DNA from: Falsiphaeobacter marinintestinus
GTDB lineage: Bacteria > Pseudomonadota > Alphaproteobacteria > Rhodobacterales > Rhodobacteraceae
Assembly: GCF_007923355.1 (NCBI RefSeq)
Contig: NZ_VOGO01000002.1
Span: forward strand, 372,001-436,000
Length of the DNA stretch: 64,000 nt
Direction of reading: 5' to 3'
A program made the translations under genes and the position numbers. The notes beneath the pieces were generated by a model, which searched no databases, had not been told where the DNA came from, and was given only the letters and a program-made list of their open reading frames with translations. Position 1 is the stretch's first letter. Every line of letters starts with the position of its first letter. Shown one piece after another: positions 35,524-44,541 of this stretch.

Positions 35524-36090
35524 ATGAGTCAAGTTCCGGCCGACCCCGTGGTCTTTGAGGGCGAAGAAGCCGGGTCAGGGTACGCATCCCCAAAACTCGA
35601 CCTGATCGCCACCGTCTTTCTGGTCGCCTTGTCCGTCGTTGTGATGGTCGCATCGGTGAACCTGCCTGTCCCGGGCGATCTGCGCACAGCCCCCGGGTTG
35701 TTGCCGTTCATGACTGCGGCCTCGCTTTGCGTGATGGCGCTGTTCCTTGGCCTCACGGCGCTGAAACGCCATCGCGCGGGCACCTATGTCGCCCCGATCG
35801 AAGACCGCACATTTGACGAAAACCTGCGCGTACTGGCGCTGGCCTCGGCCATCGCCTGCTATATCGGCGCTTTGCATTTTCTGGCCTTCCAATACGGGTT
35901 CACCGTCGGCGGTGCCTATTTCACGCTAAGCGCGTTTGAGCCTGCGACGATGATCGCGCTGGCGGCCATCATTCAGGTCTCGTGGCGCGGCCCGGTCTGG
36001 ATCACCACGATCATCTCGGTGGGCTGGACGCTGGTACTGTCCGTTGTCTTCCAGAAAGTTTTTGCCATTCCGCTGCCCGGAGGGTTCTGA
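35524..36090 (+). CDS. tctB: TTT-family small membrane subunit TctB, first system
   Basis: Four-helix small subunit, 188 residues. It has a hydrophilic N-terminal stretch (about 1-20), first helix IATVFLVALSVVVMVASV, then LPGDLRTAPGLLPFMTAA-like loop and two helices near the C-terminus. AGGAGA nine bases before ATG 35524; TTG 35518 is possible. TctA begins two bases after the stop. Confidence 0.88.
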   Translation: MSQVPADPVVFEGEEAGSGYASPKLDLIATVFLVALSVVVMVASVNLPVPGDLRTAPGLLPFMTAASLCVMALFLGLTALKRHRAGTYVAPIEDRTFDENLRVLALASAIACYIGALHFLAFQYGFTVGGAYFTLSAFEPATMIALAAIIQVSWRGPVWITTIISVGWTLVLSVVFQKVFAIPLPGGF

Positions 36091-36092
36091 AC

Positions 36093-37601
36093 GTGACCAT
36101 TTTCGAAGCCATTCTTCTGGTCCTGTCACCGGGCCTGCTGGCCATGTCGCTTGCTGGCGTGTGCCTTGGCATCATCTGGGGCGCGCTCCCGGGGCTTTCG
36201 ACCACGATGGCGATGGGCCTTCTGATCGGCCTGTCAGCCGGGATGGAGCAAAACGTAGCCATCTGTTTCATGCTGGGCGTCTATACCGGCAGCGTATTCG
36301 GCGGCGCGATATCCGCCGTACTGATCAACATTCCGGGCACGCCCGACGCCGTGCCGACAATGATCGAGGGTCACCAATTGGCCCAACGGGGCGAAGGCGG
36401 ACAGGCTCTGGGCACGGCAATCGCCGCGTCCTTCATGGGCGGCATGCTGGGCATCATCGTTCTAATCATGTTCATCCCGCTGGTGCTGTCTTTCGCCCTC
36501 AACTTCCGCTCGTGGGAGATGTTCTTGCTGGCGGTCGTCGGCATCATGGTGGCCGGATCGATGGCTGCGGGCAGCATGCCGCTCAAAGGCTGGATTGCCG
36601 GCTGGGTCGGAATCCTGATTGCGCTGGTCGGGTACGATTCCATCCATTCGGTGCCGCGCTTCACCTTTGACAGCATGGCGCTCTATGACGGGATTTCTTA
36701 TGTCGCCGTGCTGATCGGCCTGTTCGGCATGGCCGAGATCTTGCGCACGCTGCCGTCGCGCAGCGCGCCGACCATTCCCACCAAAGTGGGCCGAATTGTT
36801 CCCCCCTTGAAACGGCTGGTCCGGTTCGCCCCGTCGGCCACACGGTCGGGTATTCTGGGCACCGTCATCGGCGCGATACCGGGGGCAGGGGCCAACGTCG
36901 CCTCGTTTCTCGCCTATGACATCGGGCGCAGACGCGCCAAGCCGGACGAAAAGGCGAAATGGGGCAAAGGCAGTTACGAGGCCCTGGTTTGCGCCGAAAC
37001 CGCCAACAACGCCAATATCGGCGGATCGATGTTGCCAACGCTGGCTTTGGGTATCCCGGGTAACGCGGCCGCAGCGGCCTTGCTGGCGGCGCTGACGCTC
37101 AAAAACGTGGTGGTCGGCCCAACGATCGAAATCGATCACCCCGGCTTGATCTATTTCATCTACGCGGCCCTGATCGTGGCGAACATGCTGATGTATATGG
37201 CTGCGTTTGTGTTGATCGCCCCATGCGTGAAACTGTTCAGCCTGCCGCGCGGTATCCTGATGCCACTGATCATCCCGGTCTGCGTGATTGGCGCGTACAG
37301 CGTCAAACTATCGATCTTCGATGTCTGGATCATGTTTGCCGCTGGAGTCGCAGGCTGGCTGATGACCGTCTTCCGCTTTCCGGTCGCGCCGGTGGTGCTG
37401 GGGGTCATCCTGGCCCCGCTTGCCGATGAAAACCTGCGCCGGTCCCTGATGATCTTTGAGGATAAAAGCCTTGGTTTCATCGCCTCGCAATGGATCGGGA
37501 CGGTCCTGTTGATCGTGATCCTGTTCGTGATTTTCGAAGGCGTTGTGCGCGCCCTGCGCTCGGCCAGAACCACGCCCACAGGGGATATTCCTGCAGAATA
37601 A
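36093..37601 (+). CDS. tctA: TTT-family large membrane subunit TctA, first system
   Basis: Twelve-helix permease, 502 residues from GTG 36093; the open frame upstream is inside tctB. ALPGLSTTMAMGLLIGLSAGM (first signature), FGGAISAVLINIPGTPDAVPT and GAIPGAGANVASFLAYDIGRR are the diagnostic TctA motifs. Works with TctB and the TctC receptor in proton- or sodium-driven import of a carboxylate. Confidence 0.93.
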   Translation: MTIFEAILLVLSPGLLAMSLAGVCLGIIWGALPGLSTTMAMGLLIGLSAGMEQNVAICFMLGVYTGSVFGGAISAVLINIPGTPDAVPTMIEGHQLAQRGEGGQALGTAIAASFMGGMLGIIVLIMFIPLVLSFALNFRSWEMFLLAVVGIMVAGSMAAGSMPLKGWIAGWVGILIALVGYDSIHSVPRFTFDSMALYDGISYVAVLIGLFGMAEILRTLPSRSAPTIPTKVGRIVPPLKRLVRFAPSATRSGILGTVIGAIPGAGANVASFLAYDIGRRRAKPDEKAKWGKGSYEALVCAETANNANIGGSMLPTLALGIPGNAAAAALLAALTLKNVVVGPTIEIDHPGLIYFIYAALIVANMLMYMAAFVLIAPCVKLFSLPRGILMPLIIPVCVIGAYSVKLSIFDVWIMFAAGVAGWLMTVFRFPVAPVVLGVILAPLADENLRRSLMIFEDKSLGFIASQWIGTVLLIVILFVIFEGVVRALRSARTTPTGDIPAE

Positions 37602-37737
37602 CGGTCATCGTCGGCCATCAGGAAATATGATTGCCGACATAAACAAACATAAGTTGTTCCAACAGCAAAGCTCGGCGACAGTAATAAAAACCGGTAAAAC
37701 GGGCGTAGATGCTGTAAAATCGATGATGGGGGGAAAT

Positions 37738-38868
37738 ATGAACCATAAAGATCGCAAGCAAATTGGTTTGGCGGTTGTCGGATGCGGCACAATCGGACGG
37801 ATCCGGGCCAAGCTGGCGCGGGACTATCCGGGCGTTGGCTGGATCGGGCTATGTGATCTGAAATCCGACATCGGCGGCGCCCTGCGCGACGATGTCGATG
37901 CCGATTTCTTCACCACGGATTTCCGCGAACTTCTGAACCGCCCCGAGGTCACGGCGACCATCATCGCCACAGACGAAAACTTTCATTTCGCGCCCACGAT
38001 GCTGGCCATCGAAAAGGGCCATGACCTGTTTATCGAAAAGCCGCTGGCCACCGATGCCCGCCAGTCGCAACAGATCCTTGACGCGATCAATGCCGCCGGC
38101 GTCGATGCCGTTGTGGGGTATACCAACCGGTTCCGCCGCCGCTTCCTGACCGTCAAAGAACGTCTGATCACCGGTCAGATCGGCGATGTGCATTCGGTCG
38201 TCACCCGCGCCTTCATGAACAAGATGGTGCCCATCGCCACTGTCCAGCGCACGCAGGAACGCGCCACGCTGACACCCATGGTCGTGTCGGGCACCCACAG
38301 CCTCGACATGTCGCTATGGTTGCTCGAAGGCAAAACGCCGACATCCGTCTACGCCCAGTCAACCGACAAGGTGCTGGGCGAATGGGGCACCAAGGATTCC
38401 ACCTTTGGCGTCTTCACCATGGATGACGGCTCGATCTTTTCCATGAACATCTCGTGGGCGCTGCCCGAAGTCTGGCCCGGCGCGGTCTATGGCATCGAGA
38501 TCGGCATTGTCGGCTCCGAAGGTGTCATCGACATCGAAGACACCCACCGCGATCTGGTCATGGCCACCAACTTTGCCCAAGGCGCCGGGTACGCTCCCGA
38601 AGGCTATACCGCGCCCGCCCGCCATGTTGAATTCCTGACCAGCTATCCGCCGGGCGATCTGCACCTGGATCAACTCTGGGGGCCGATGCGCGAAGAAACC
38701 AATTCGTGGTACCAGCGGATCTACACCGGTCAGGCCACCCCCCACGCCACCGCCGCTGACGGCCACCGCAACCTGCTGACCACCATGGCGATGGATCTGT
38801 CCGCCAAACGCGGCGAGGCGGTGCAATTGCCGGTCGATGCGGACGAACTGATGCGGGAACTCACCTGA
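37738..38868 (+). CDS. Gfo/Idh/MocA-family NAD(P)-dependent oxidoreductase
   Basis: 376 residues. Rossmann motif LAVVGCGTIGRIRAKLA (about 10-26), catalytic motif FIEKPLATDARQ (about 98-109) and a C-terminal domain with VSGTHSLDMSLWLL (His for substrate). ATG 37738 with GGGGGGAAA before it; an open frame upstream to 37543 is not family-like. The 136-base gap from tctA could hold an internal promoter. The gene ends in TGATG with a TRAP-receptor homologue, an unusual pairing. Confidence 0.88.
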   Translation: MNHKDRKQIGLAVVGCGTIGRIRAKLARDYPGVGWIGLCDLKSDIGGALRDDVDADFFTTDFRELLNRPEVTATIIATDENFHFAPTMLAIEKGHDLFIEKPLATDARQSQQILDAINAAGVDAVVGYTNRFRRRFLTVKERLITGQIGDVHSVVTRAFMNKMVPIATVQRTQERATLTPMVVSGTHSLDMSLWLLEGKTPTSVYAQSTDKVLGEWGTKDSTFGVFTMDDGSIFSMNISWALPEVWPGAVYGIEIGIVGSEGVIDIEDTHRDLVMATNFAQGAGYAPEGYTAPARHVEFLTSYPPGDLHLDQLWGPMREETNSWYQRIYTGQATPHATAADGHRNLLTTMAMDLSAKRGEAVQLPVDADELMRELT

Positions 38869-39803
38869 TGGTCACCAAGATCACTTTCGGCGGCTATCAG
38901 GGCGACAACTCGGTCCACACCCGCGCCGCCCGCATCCTGTGCGAGGCTATCAAACGCGAAGCGGGCGACGCGGTCGAGGTCACCTTCGATCAGAACATCG
39001 TCGCCCGCGGCCACAAGGCCGCTGACCTGCTGTCTCTGACCGAAGCTGGCGATCTCTCGGGCTGCTATTTCTCGTCCAGCTATCTCGCTGACCGGGTGCC
39101 CGAACTGGGCTTGTTCGATCAGCATTTCGTCGTCCCCGACCGCGCCCACGCCTATGCCGTTCTAGACGGAGCCCTTGGTGCGTGGCTGGCGAAAGAAGTC
39201 GAAGCGCGCACCGGATATACCGTGCTGGGCTATTGGGACAACGGCCTGCGCAACATCTCGGCCAATCACCCCCTGCGCCAACCCCAAGATTGCGAGGGCC
39301 TGAAAATCCGCACCCTCGCCAACGAAGACCACCAGCGCGTGTTCCGCGCCCTTGGCTTTGATCCGATGAAGATCGATGTGCGCGATTTGCCCGAAGCGGT
39401 CAGAAACGGTACCGTCGATGCGCAGGAAAACCCACTGACCAATATCTATAACTTCGACCTGCATAAAACCCATCGCCACATCACGCTGACCCGGCATTTG
39501 CTGGGTGTCGCCATCGTCCTGTTCAACAAAGACCAGGTCGCGGCATGGCCGGATAACATCCGCCAGGCCGTGCAAACAGCCGTGGCCGAAGCGACCAAAG
39601 CCCAACGCCGCTTTGCCGAAGACGACGATACAACCTGCGCCGAGGCCATGGCCAAGGACGGCGTCGAGCTGATCGAACTGACGGCCAAGCAACGCGCGAT
39701 GTTTCGCGAAGCCACCCGTGATCAGGTCGCCGCCATGCGCGCCCGGTTTAACCCGGATCTGATCGACATGTTCGAATCCGACCTGAAAGCAGTGCATTCA
39801 TGA
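38868..39803 (+). CDS. DctP-like TRAP receptor homologue without signal peptide
   Basis: DctP fold, 311 residues: ITFGGYQGDNSVHTRAARIL at the start, LKIRTLANEDHQRVFRALGF (ligand Arg region, about 145-165) and ENPLTNIYNFDLHKTHRHITLTRH. It starts MVTKITFGG directly, with no hydrophobic signal; the ATG is fixed by the TGATG overlap with the upstream dehydrogenase. It therefore appears cytoplasmic. No dctQ or dctM is adjacent; the neighbours are TTT genes. A soluble sensor, substrate chaperone or co-opted binding protein are possible roles. Confidence 0.82.
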   Translation: MVTKITFGGYQGDNSVHTRAARILCEAIKREAGDAVEVTFDQNIVARGHKAADLLSLTEAGDLSGCYFSSSYLADRVPELGLFDQHFVVPDRAHAYAVLDGALGAWLAKEVEARTGYTVLGYWDNGLRNISANHPLRQPQDCEGLKIRTLANEDHQRVFRALGFDPMKIDVRDLPEAVRNGTVDAQENPLTNIYNFDLHKTHRHITLTRHLLGVAIVLFNKDQVAAWPDNIRQAVQTAVAEATKAQRRFAEDDDTTCAEAMAKDGVELIELTAKQRAMFREATRDQVAAMRARFNPDLIDMFESDLKAVHS

Positions 39804-39834
39804 CAGACACTAAACGATATCAAAAGGATACAGC

Positions 39835-40347
39835 ATGACCTTGAAGGACAGGATATCGGTCGACGTCCTGCTTGCCATCGCGTTTATGGTGCTGGCAGGC
39901 ACCGCGATCCTGTTCCTTGGGTCGCTCGTTGCGCCACCCAAAACTCTGATGGGCCGGTCGATGACCGCGATCCCGCCCAGCATGTTCCCCAACATCGTGC
40001 TGTCGCTTCTGGCGATCCTCAGCGCCGTGTTTCTGGTTAGCCGCTTCCGCGAAACACCGTCGCCTTTCAGCGTCGGGATCAACACCCGTGGCTGGCAAGA
40101 GGGCACAGTGTTCTTTGCCATTCTGACCTTTTACGCGCTGTCGATGGTGCCGCTTGGCTTCTTCATTTCGACCGCAATGACCATGGCAGCGCTGTCGTGG
40201 CTGGTTGGAAACCGCTCGATCCTTCAAATCATCATCCTGTCCCTCGTGGCGCCCGTCCTGTTGTACCTCGCGGCAACGCGATTGCTGGCCGTATCACTGC
40301 CCGAGCTGGACGTACTCGAACTCTTTTACGCAAGGCTGCTGAGCTGA
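39835..40347 (+). CDS. tctB: TTT-family small membrane subunit TctB, second system
   Basis: 170 residues with four helices: LLAIAFMVLAGTAILFLG, then the TAIPPSMFPNIVLSLLAIL loop-helix typical of TctB, and two C-terminal helices. AAAAGGA upstream of the ATG. First gene of the second TTT set in the order B-A-C. Low identity by eye to the first TctB, so not a recent tandem duplicate. Confidence 0.82.
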   Translation: MTLKDRISVDVLLAIAFMVLAGTAILFLGSLVAPPKTLMGRSMTAIPPSMFPNIVLSLLAILSAVFLVSRFRETPSPFSVGINTRGWQEGTVFFAILTFYALSMVPLGFFISTAMTMAALSWLVGNRSILQIIILSLVAPVLLYLAATRLLAVSLPELDVLELFYARLLS

Positions 40348-40392
40348 CCATGCTCCAAAATACTGAAATAACAATGAACAAGAGGGTTCGGG

Positions 40393-41874
40393 ATGCTTGA
40401 GCAGTTCATCACCGGCTTTGGAATGGCTCTGCGTGTGGACACGTTTGCCCTGATGGCGGCTGGCCTGTTCGGCGGGATGCTGGTCGGTGCTTTGCCCGGA
40501 TTCACCACGCTGATGGCGATGGCCATCCTGTTGCCGATTTCGTTCTTTCTGGACCCCGTTGTGGGCATCCCGTTCCTGCTGGGCGTCTACAAGGGCGGCA
40601 TCTTTGGCGGCAGCATTCCGGCGATCCTTGTGTCGATGCCGGGCACCGGGGCGGCTGTTGCCACCTCAGTTGATGGCTTTGCCCTCACCAAGAAAGGCCA
40701 GTCACGCAAAGCGCTTGATATGGCGCTGTTTTCTTCGGTGTTCGGCGACACCACCAGCGATATTTTCACGATCTTCATGATCTTCCCAATCGCCTATCTG
40801 GTCATGCAATTCGGCCCGCCGGAATTGTTCGCCGTGCTGTTGATGAGCCTTGTGATCATCGCCGTGACCTCGGGCACCGACCCGGTCAAAAGCCTGATGA
40901 TGATGTGCGTCGGGCTGTGGCTGTCCTTTATCGGGACAGACCCCTTGGGCGGGGTTGAGCGGTTCACTTTTGGCCTGTTCGATCTGAAATCGGGCATCCC
41001 GCTCTTGCCGATGCTGATCGGCGTCTTTGCGATCCCTGAAATCGCCGGTGCTGCGATGCGTCACCAGCAGGTCCGCCAACTTGCCACGCTGGTTGGCGAG
41101 CGGCTGAGCCTCGCCGAGTTCAAGCGGTGTTTCCGCACCATCGTGCGCTCGACCGTGATTGGCACCAGCATTGGCATCATTCCCGGTCTGGGGCAGGTGG
41201 TCGCCGCGATGATGGGATATTCAGCGGCCAAGAACGCCTCGGATCATCCCGAAACCTTTGGCGAGGGCGAACTGGAAGGCGTGGCTGCCGCCGAAGCCGC
41301 CAACAACGCGGTGAACGGGCCAACATTGGTGCCATTGCTGACGCTGGGCATCCCCGGCGACAATGTCACCGCGATCCTTTTGGGGGCCTTCGTGGCGCAG
41401 GGTTTGCGCCCGGGGCCTGAGTTGTTTGATCAACAGGGGGCAACCGTCTTTGCGATCCTGATCGCGATGGTGTTCGCCAACCTGATGTTCCTTGTGATCG
41501 GCTATCTGTCGATCCCGTTCTTTTCGCGACTGGTGATGATCAAGACATCGGTCCTGATCCCCATCGTCATCATGTTCGCCTTTGCCGGAGCTTACGTGTT
41601 CCGCTCGGATCCGGTCGATCTGCTGATGCTGGTTGGTTTTGGCATCTTCGGAATCCTCGCGCGGATCGGCAAGTTCGATGTCATGCCAATGGTGATGGGC
41701 TTTATCCTTGGGCCACCCATGGAGTACGCTTTTGGCCAGACCGTCGCGATGGGCAATGACAACACCATCGGCTTCCTGTTCAGCGAACGCTTCGGCGCGC
41801 TGGGAATCCTGATGGCAACCCCGATCATCGGTTATCTGCTGTGGAGGAGAATGCAGACAACCGTACCGGGATAA
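40393..41874 (+). CDS. tctA: TTT-family large membrane subunit TctA, second system
   Basis: 493 residues. Signatures: GALPGFTTLMAMAILLPISF (about 34-53), KGGIFGGSIPAILVSMPGTGAAVAT, GIIPGLGQVVAAMMGYSAAKN and TLGIPGDNVTAILLGAF. Normal twelve-helix pattern. It follows TctB after 45 bases and precedes the receptor by 67. Confidence 0.93.
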   Translation: MLEQFITGFGMALRVDTFALMAAGLFGGMLVGALPGFTTLMAMAILLPISFFLDPVVGIPFLLGVYKGGIFGGSIPAILVSMPGTGAAVATSVDGFALTKKGQSRKALDMALFSSVFGDTTSDIFTIFMIFPIAYLVMQFGPPELFAVLLMSLVIIAVTSGTDPVKSLMMMCVGLWLSFIGTDPLGGVERFTFGLFDLKSGIPLLPMLIGVFAIPEIAGAAMRHQQVRQLATLVGERLSLAEFKRCFRTIVRSTVIGTSIGIIPGLGQVVAAMMGYSAAKNASDHPETFGEGELEGVAAAEAANNAVNGPTLVPLLTLGIPGDNVTAILLGAFVAQGLRPGPELFDQQGATVFAILIAMVFANLMFLVIGYLSIPFFSRLVMIKTSVLIPIVIMFAFAGAYVFRSDPVDLLMLVGFGIFGILARIGKFDVMPMVMGFILGPPMEYAFGQTVAMGNDNTIGFLFSERFGALGILMATPIIGYLLWRRMQTTVPG

Positions 41875-41941
41875 GACCGGTCAATCTGGTCATTAGGGGC
41901 CGGAACAAATTGTACAAAACGGAAAAATGGGAGGAAACAAC

Positions 41942-42910
41942 ATGTACAAAACGGTAACAAGACGGATCGCGATGGCGATCACCGGGGCGGGCTTTGCGCT
42001 TGCCGCGACCATGGGGACGGCCCAGGCCGAGTACCCGGAAAAGCCGATCACCATGGTGATCCCACTTGGCGCGGGCGGCTCGCATGACCTGAACGCGCGT
42101 GTCATCACCTCGATCATTCCGCAATACCTGAACCAGGCCATGATCGTGCGTCTGACTCCGGGCGCAAGTGGTCAGAAAGGCACGCAAGAGGTCGCCAATT
42201 CCAAAGCTGACGGCTATACGTTGTTGTTTACACACAACTATATCGACATGCTGCAGCAGCACGTCGAAAACCTGCCCTATGATCCGCTCAAGGATTTTGT
42301 CCCGGTCGCACGGGTCAACTATGCTCCGATCGGCATCGTCGTACGCGCCGACAGCCCCTACCAGACCTATGACGACCTGATCGCAGCCGCCAAAGCCGAC
42401 CCCGGCGGCATCCAGATGGCACATTCCGGCAACTGGGGCGCCTTGTTTGTCCCCGCAGCCCAGATCATGAAAGCCAGCGGAACCCAGTTCAACCTCGTTC
42501 CCTACAAAGGTGGTGGACCCGCAATGCAGGCTTTGCTGTCGGGTGATGCGGATATCACGATGGGCTTCCCCTCGACGTTGGGTGCACAGGTGGATGCAGG
42601 TAAAATCCGCATTCTGGCAACGGCTGGCAACGAGCGCATGATTGATGATGTCCCGTCCTTTGCCGAGCTTGGTATTGGCGGTGATGTGGGCTTCATGCAC
42701 CGTGTGGTTCTCGCACCTGCCGACACGCCGGCTGACGTCCTGGCCACCCTGAACGAAGCCTTTACGCAGTTGATGGAAGACAAGACTTTCAAGAGGATGA
42801 TGGGTCGTTTGAACGAAACCATCGATCTGATCGACGGTCCCGGATACCAGGTAATGCGCGAACAGCAGACCGTGGATTACAAGGCGTTGGTTGAATCCCT
42901 GACCCAGTAA
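41942..42910 (+). CDS. tctC: TTT-family periplasmic receptor TctC, second system
   Basis: 322 residues with a Sec signal (TRRIAMAITGAGFALAATMGTAQA, cleavage about residue 27) and mature start EYPEKPITMVIPLGAGGSHDLNARV. MAHSGNWGALFVPAAQIM and FNLVPYKGGGPAMQALLSGDADI are the family ligand loops. GGGAGGAAAC before ATG 41942. Last gene before the strong terminator at 42.95 kb. Confidence 0.92.
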   Translation: MYKTVTRRIAMAITGAGFALAATMGTAQAEYPEKPITMVIPLGAGGSHDLNARVITSIIPQYLNQAMIVRLTPGASGQKGTQEVANSKADGYTLLFTHNYIDMLQQHVENLPYDPLKDFVPVARVNYAPIGIVVRADSPYQTYDDLIAAAKADPGGIQMAHSGNWGALFVPAAQIMKASGTQFNLVPYKGGGPAMQALLSGDADITMGFPSTLGAQVDAGKIRILATAGNERMIDDVPSFAELGIGGDVGFMHRVVLAPADTPADVLATLNEAFTQLMEDKTFKRMMGRLNETIDLIDGPGYQVMREQQTVDYKALVESLTQ

Positions 42911-42951
42911 TTTGAAAATCGGATGGTGCGGACTGGCCGTATCATCACACC

Positions 42952-42988
42952 AAGCTGGCCGGTTCATCCGGCCAGTTTCATTTTAAAT
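42952..42988. terminator. Strong intrinsic terminator after second TTT system
   Basis: AAGCTGGCCGG (42952-42962) pairs with CCGGCCAGTTT (42968-42978), eight G-C-rich pairs plus a wobble and two A-T pairs, around a TTCAT loop. CATTTTAAAT follows. It can serve the convergent dehydrogenase gene too. Confidence 0.85.
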
Positions 42989-43011
42989 CAAAAGTTTAGG
43001 GGGTAAGGATG

Positions 43012-44067
43012 TCAGAGCGTCGCAATGTTCAGATCGCGTGCGAGCGTGTCCAGCTTGCCTCTCAACGGGGCAGGGATCGGAATGCCGGACTGTCTGCGGG
43101 CCCGCGTGGTTTTGGCCAACCCTTCGCCCGGCAAGCGGATCTCATCAACGCCTGGCAACCGGGGCGAGGATTTCATTTCATCCCAGACCTTGTCGATACC
43201 GGCCTTGAACAGAGTAGGATCTGCAAACGCTTTGATGTCCAGTGCGATGACAAAATGACCAGTGTTGGTTGTGGTCGTGTCATCCGCATTGAAATCAATC
43301 ACATCCCGACCGAAGGCGGCGCCATTCAGCGTCCCTGCCAGAATACCAAAGATCAGCGCCAGCCCATATCCCTTGGGTCCGCCAATCGGCAGAAGGAAGC
43401 CTTCGCTGGCACGAGTGGGGTCGGTCAACGGATTGCCGAGCTTGTCGATCATCCAGCCTTCGGGCATCGTCTCACCACGCTGCGCGGCCGTCTTGACCTT
43501 GCCATAAGCGGCCACCGTCGTCGCCATATCCAGAACGATGGGCGGATTGGTTCCGGACGGGATCGCAAAAGCAATCGGATTGGTCGAAAGCAACATCTCG
43601 GTCCCGCCCCAGGGCGGCAAGTGGTTGGCGCTGCCAACTGCGACATAGATGCCGATCATGTCGCGTTCCAGCGGCTTCATCGCGTACAGCGCCGCCGGAC
43701 CCGCATGGTTAGAATGGCGCGCTCCGACCCAGGCAATACCGGTCTTCTCGGCCTTTTCCATCGCCAGATCAGCGGCATGGCTCATCACCAGATGGCCCAA
43801 CCCATTGTCACCATCGATCAATGCGGTCGAGGTTCGATCTTCGATCAGGCGAAACGATGGCGTGACGTTCATACCACCCGCTTTGATGCGTTGGATGTAT
43901 TGCGGCAAGCGGAACACGCCGTGGGCATCCTTACCCATCAGGTCGGCTTTCGCCATCAGGTCCGCCGCCTTTCCAGCGTCACCGGCGGGCATTCCGCAGG
44001 CGACAAAGGCCTGTGCGATGAATTGCGAAAGATGTTGCAGGGAAACGGTTTCGGTGGGCTGGGTCAT
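43012..44067 (-). CDS. Malate/L-lactate dehydrogenase-family (LDH2-type) oxidoreductase
   Basis: NAD(P)-dependent dehydrogenase of the LDH2/MDH2 family (malate, sulfolactate, ureidoglycolate, 2,3-diketogulonate enzymes). 351 residues. AHGVFRLPQYIQRIKAGG (catalytic His about 48), VGARHSNHAGPAALYA (about 113-128), LLSTNPIAFAIP and PIGGPKGYGLALIFGIL are the family motifs. GGAGG lies seven bases before ATG 44067. A 2-oxoacid or 2-hydroxyacid substrate is likely. Confidence 0.9.
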   Translation of the reverse strand: MTQPTETVSLQHLSQFIAQAFVACGMPAGDAGKAADLMAKADLMGKDAHGVFRLPQYIQRIKAGGMNVTPSFRLIEDRTSTALIDGDNGLGHLVMSHAADLAMEKAEKTGIAWVGARHSNHAGPAALYAMKPLERDMIGIYVAVGSANHLPPWGGTEMLLSTNPIAFAIPSGTNPPIVLDMATTVAAYGKVKTAAQRGETMPEGWMIDKLGNPLTDPTRASEGFLLPIGGPKGYGLALIFGILAGTLNGAAFGRDVIDFNADDTTTTNTGHFVIALDIKAFADPTLFKAGIDKVWDEMKSSPRLPGVDEIRLPGEGLAKTTRARRQSGIPIPAPLRGKLDTLARDLNIATL

Positions 44068-44119
44068 CAAGACGCCTCCGGGATCAGTCAGTTAGATATT
44101 GCGAAGAAAGGGACCAGCC

Positions 44120-44524
44120 ATGTCAGGCGGAATAATCATCGGATATGACGAGATCGACGTGTTCAGCCGGGGCGATGGCGTGGAAACACGTCTTATGGTC
44201 GGCAAGGGCAACGCGGAAGAAACGCCGTTCACCACGGGTACGACCGTGTTTCCCAAAGGCTGTGGCGCGCCGCTGCACACCCACAACTGCGCCGAACAGG
44301 TCACGATTCTGGAGGGCACTGCCGAGGCGATGGTTGATGGCAAGACCACGATTGTCGGGCCGATGGACACGTCCTTTGTTCCGGCCAACGCCCCGCATTA
44401 CTTTCGAAATGTCGGAGACGGGCGGCTGGTCATCCTGTGGATCTATGGCGCGCGCGACGTAACGCGCACATTTACCGAAACCGGTGAAACCGTGCCCCAC
44501 ATGTCGCCGCGCGATCAGGTCTGA
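44120..44524 (+). CDS. Cupin-domain protein
   Basis: Single cupin barrel, 134 residues from ATG 44120. Metal-ligand pattern seen: GCGAPLHTHNCAEQVTILEG (about 48-67, two His and a Glu) and NAPHYFRNVGDGRL (about 94-107). Function unknown; such proteins often support degradation of organic acids or act as sensors. It stands alone between two leftward genes. Confidence 0.82.
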   Translation: MSGGIIIGYDEIDVFSRGDGVETRLMVGKGNAEETPFTTGTTVFPKGCGAPLHTHNCAEQVTILEGTAEAMVDGKTTIVGPMDTSFVPANAPHYFRNVGDGRLVILWIYGARDVTRTFTETGETVPHMSPRDQV

Positions 44525-44541
44525 ACGCGACTGGCCTGACA

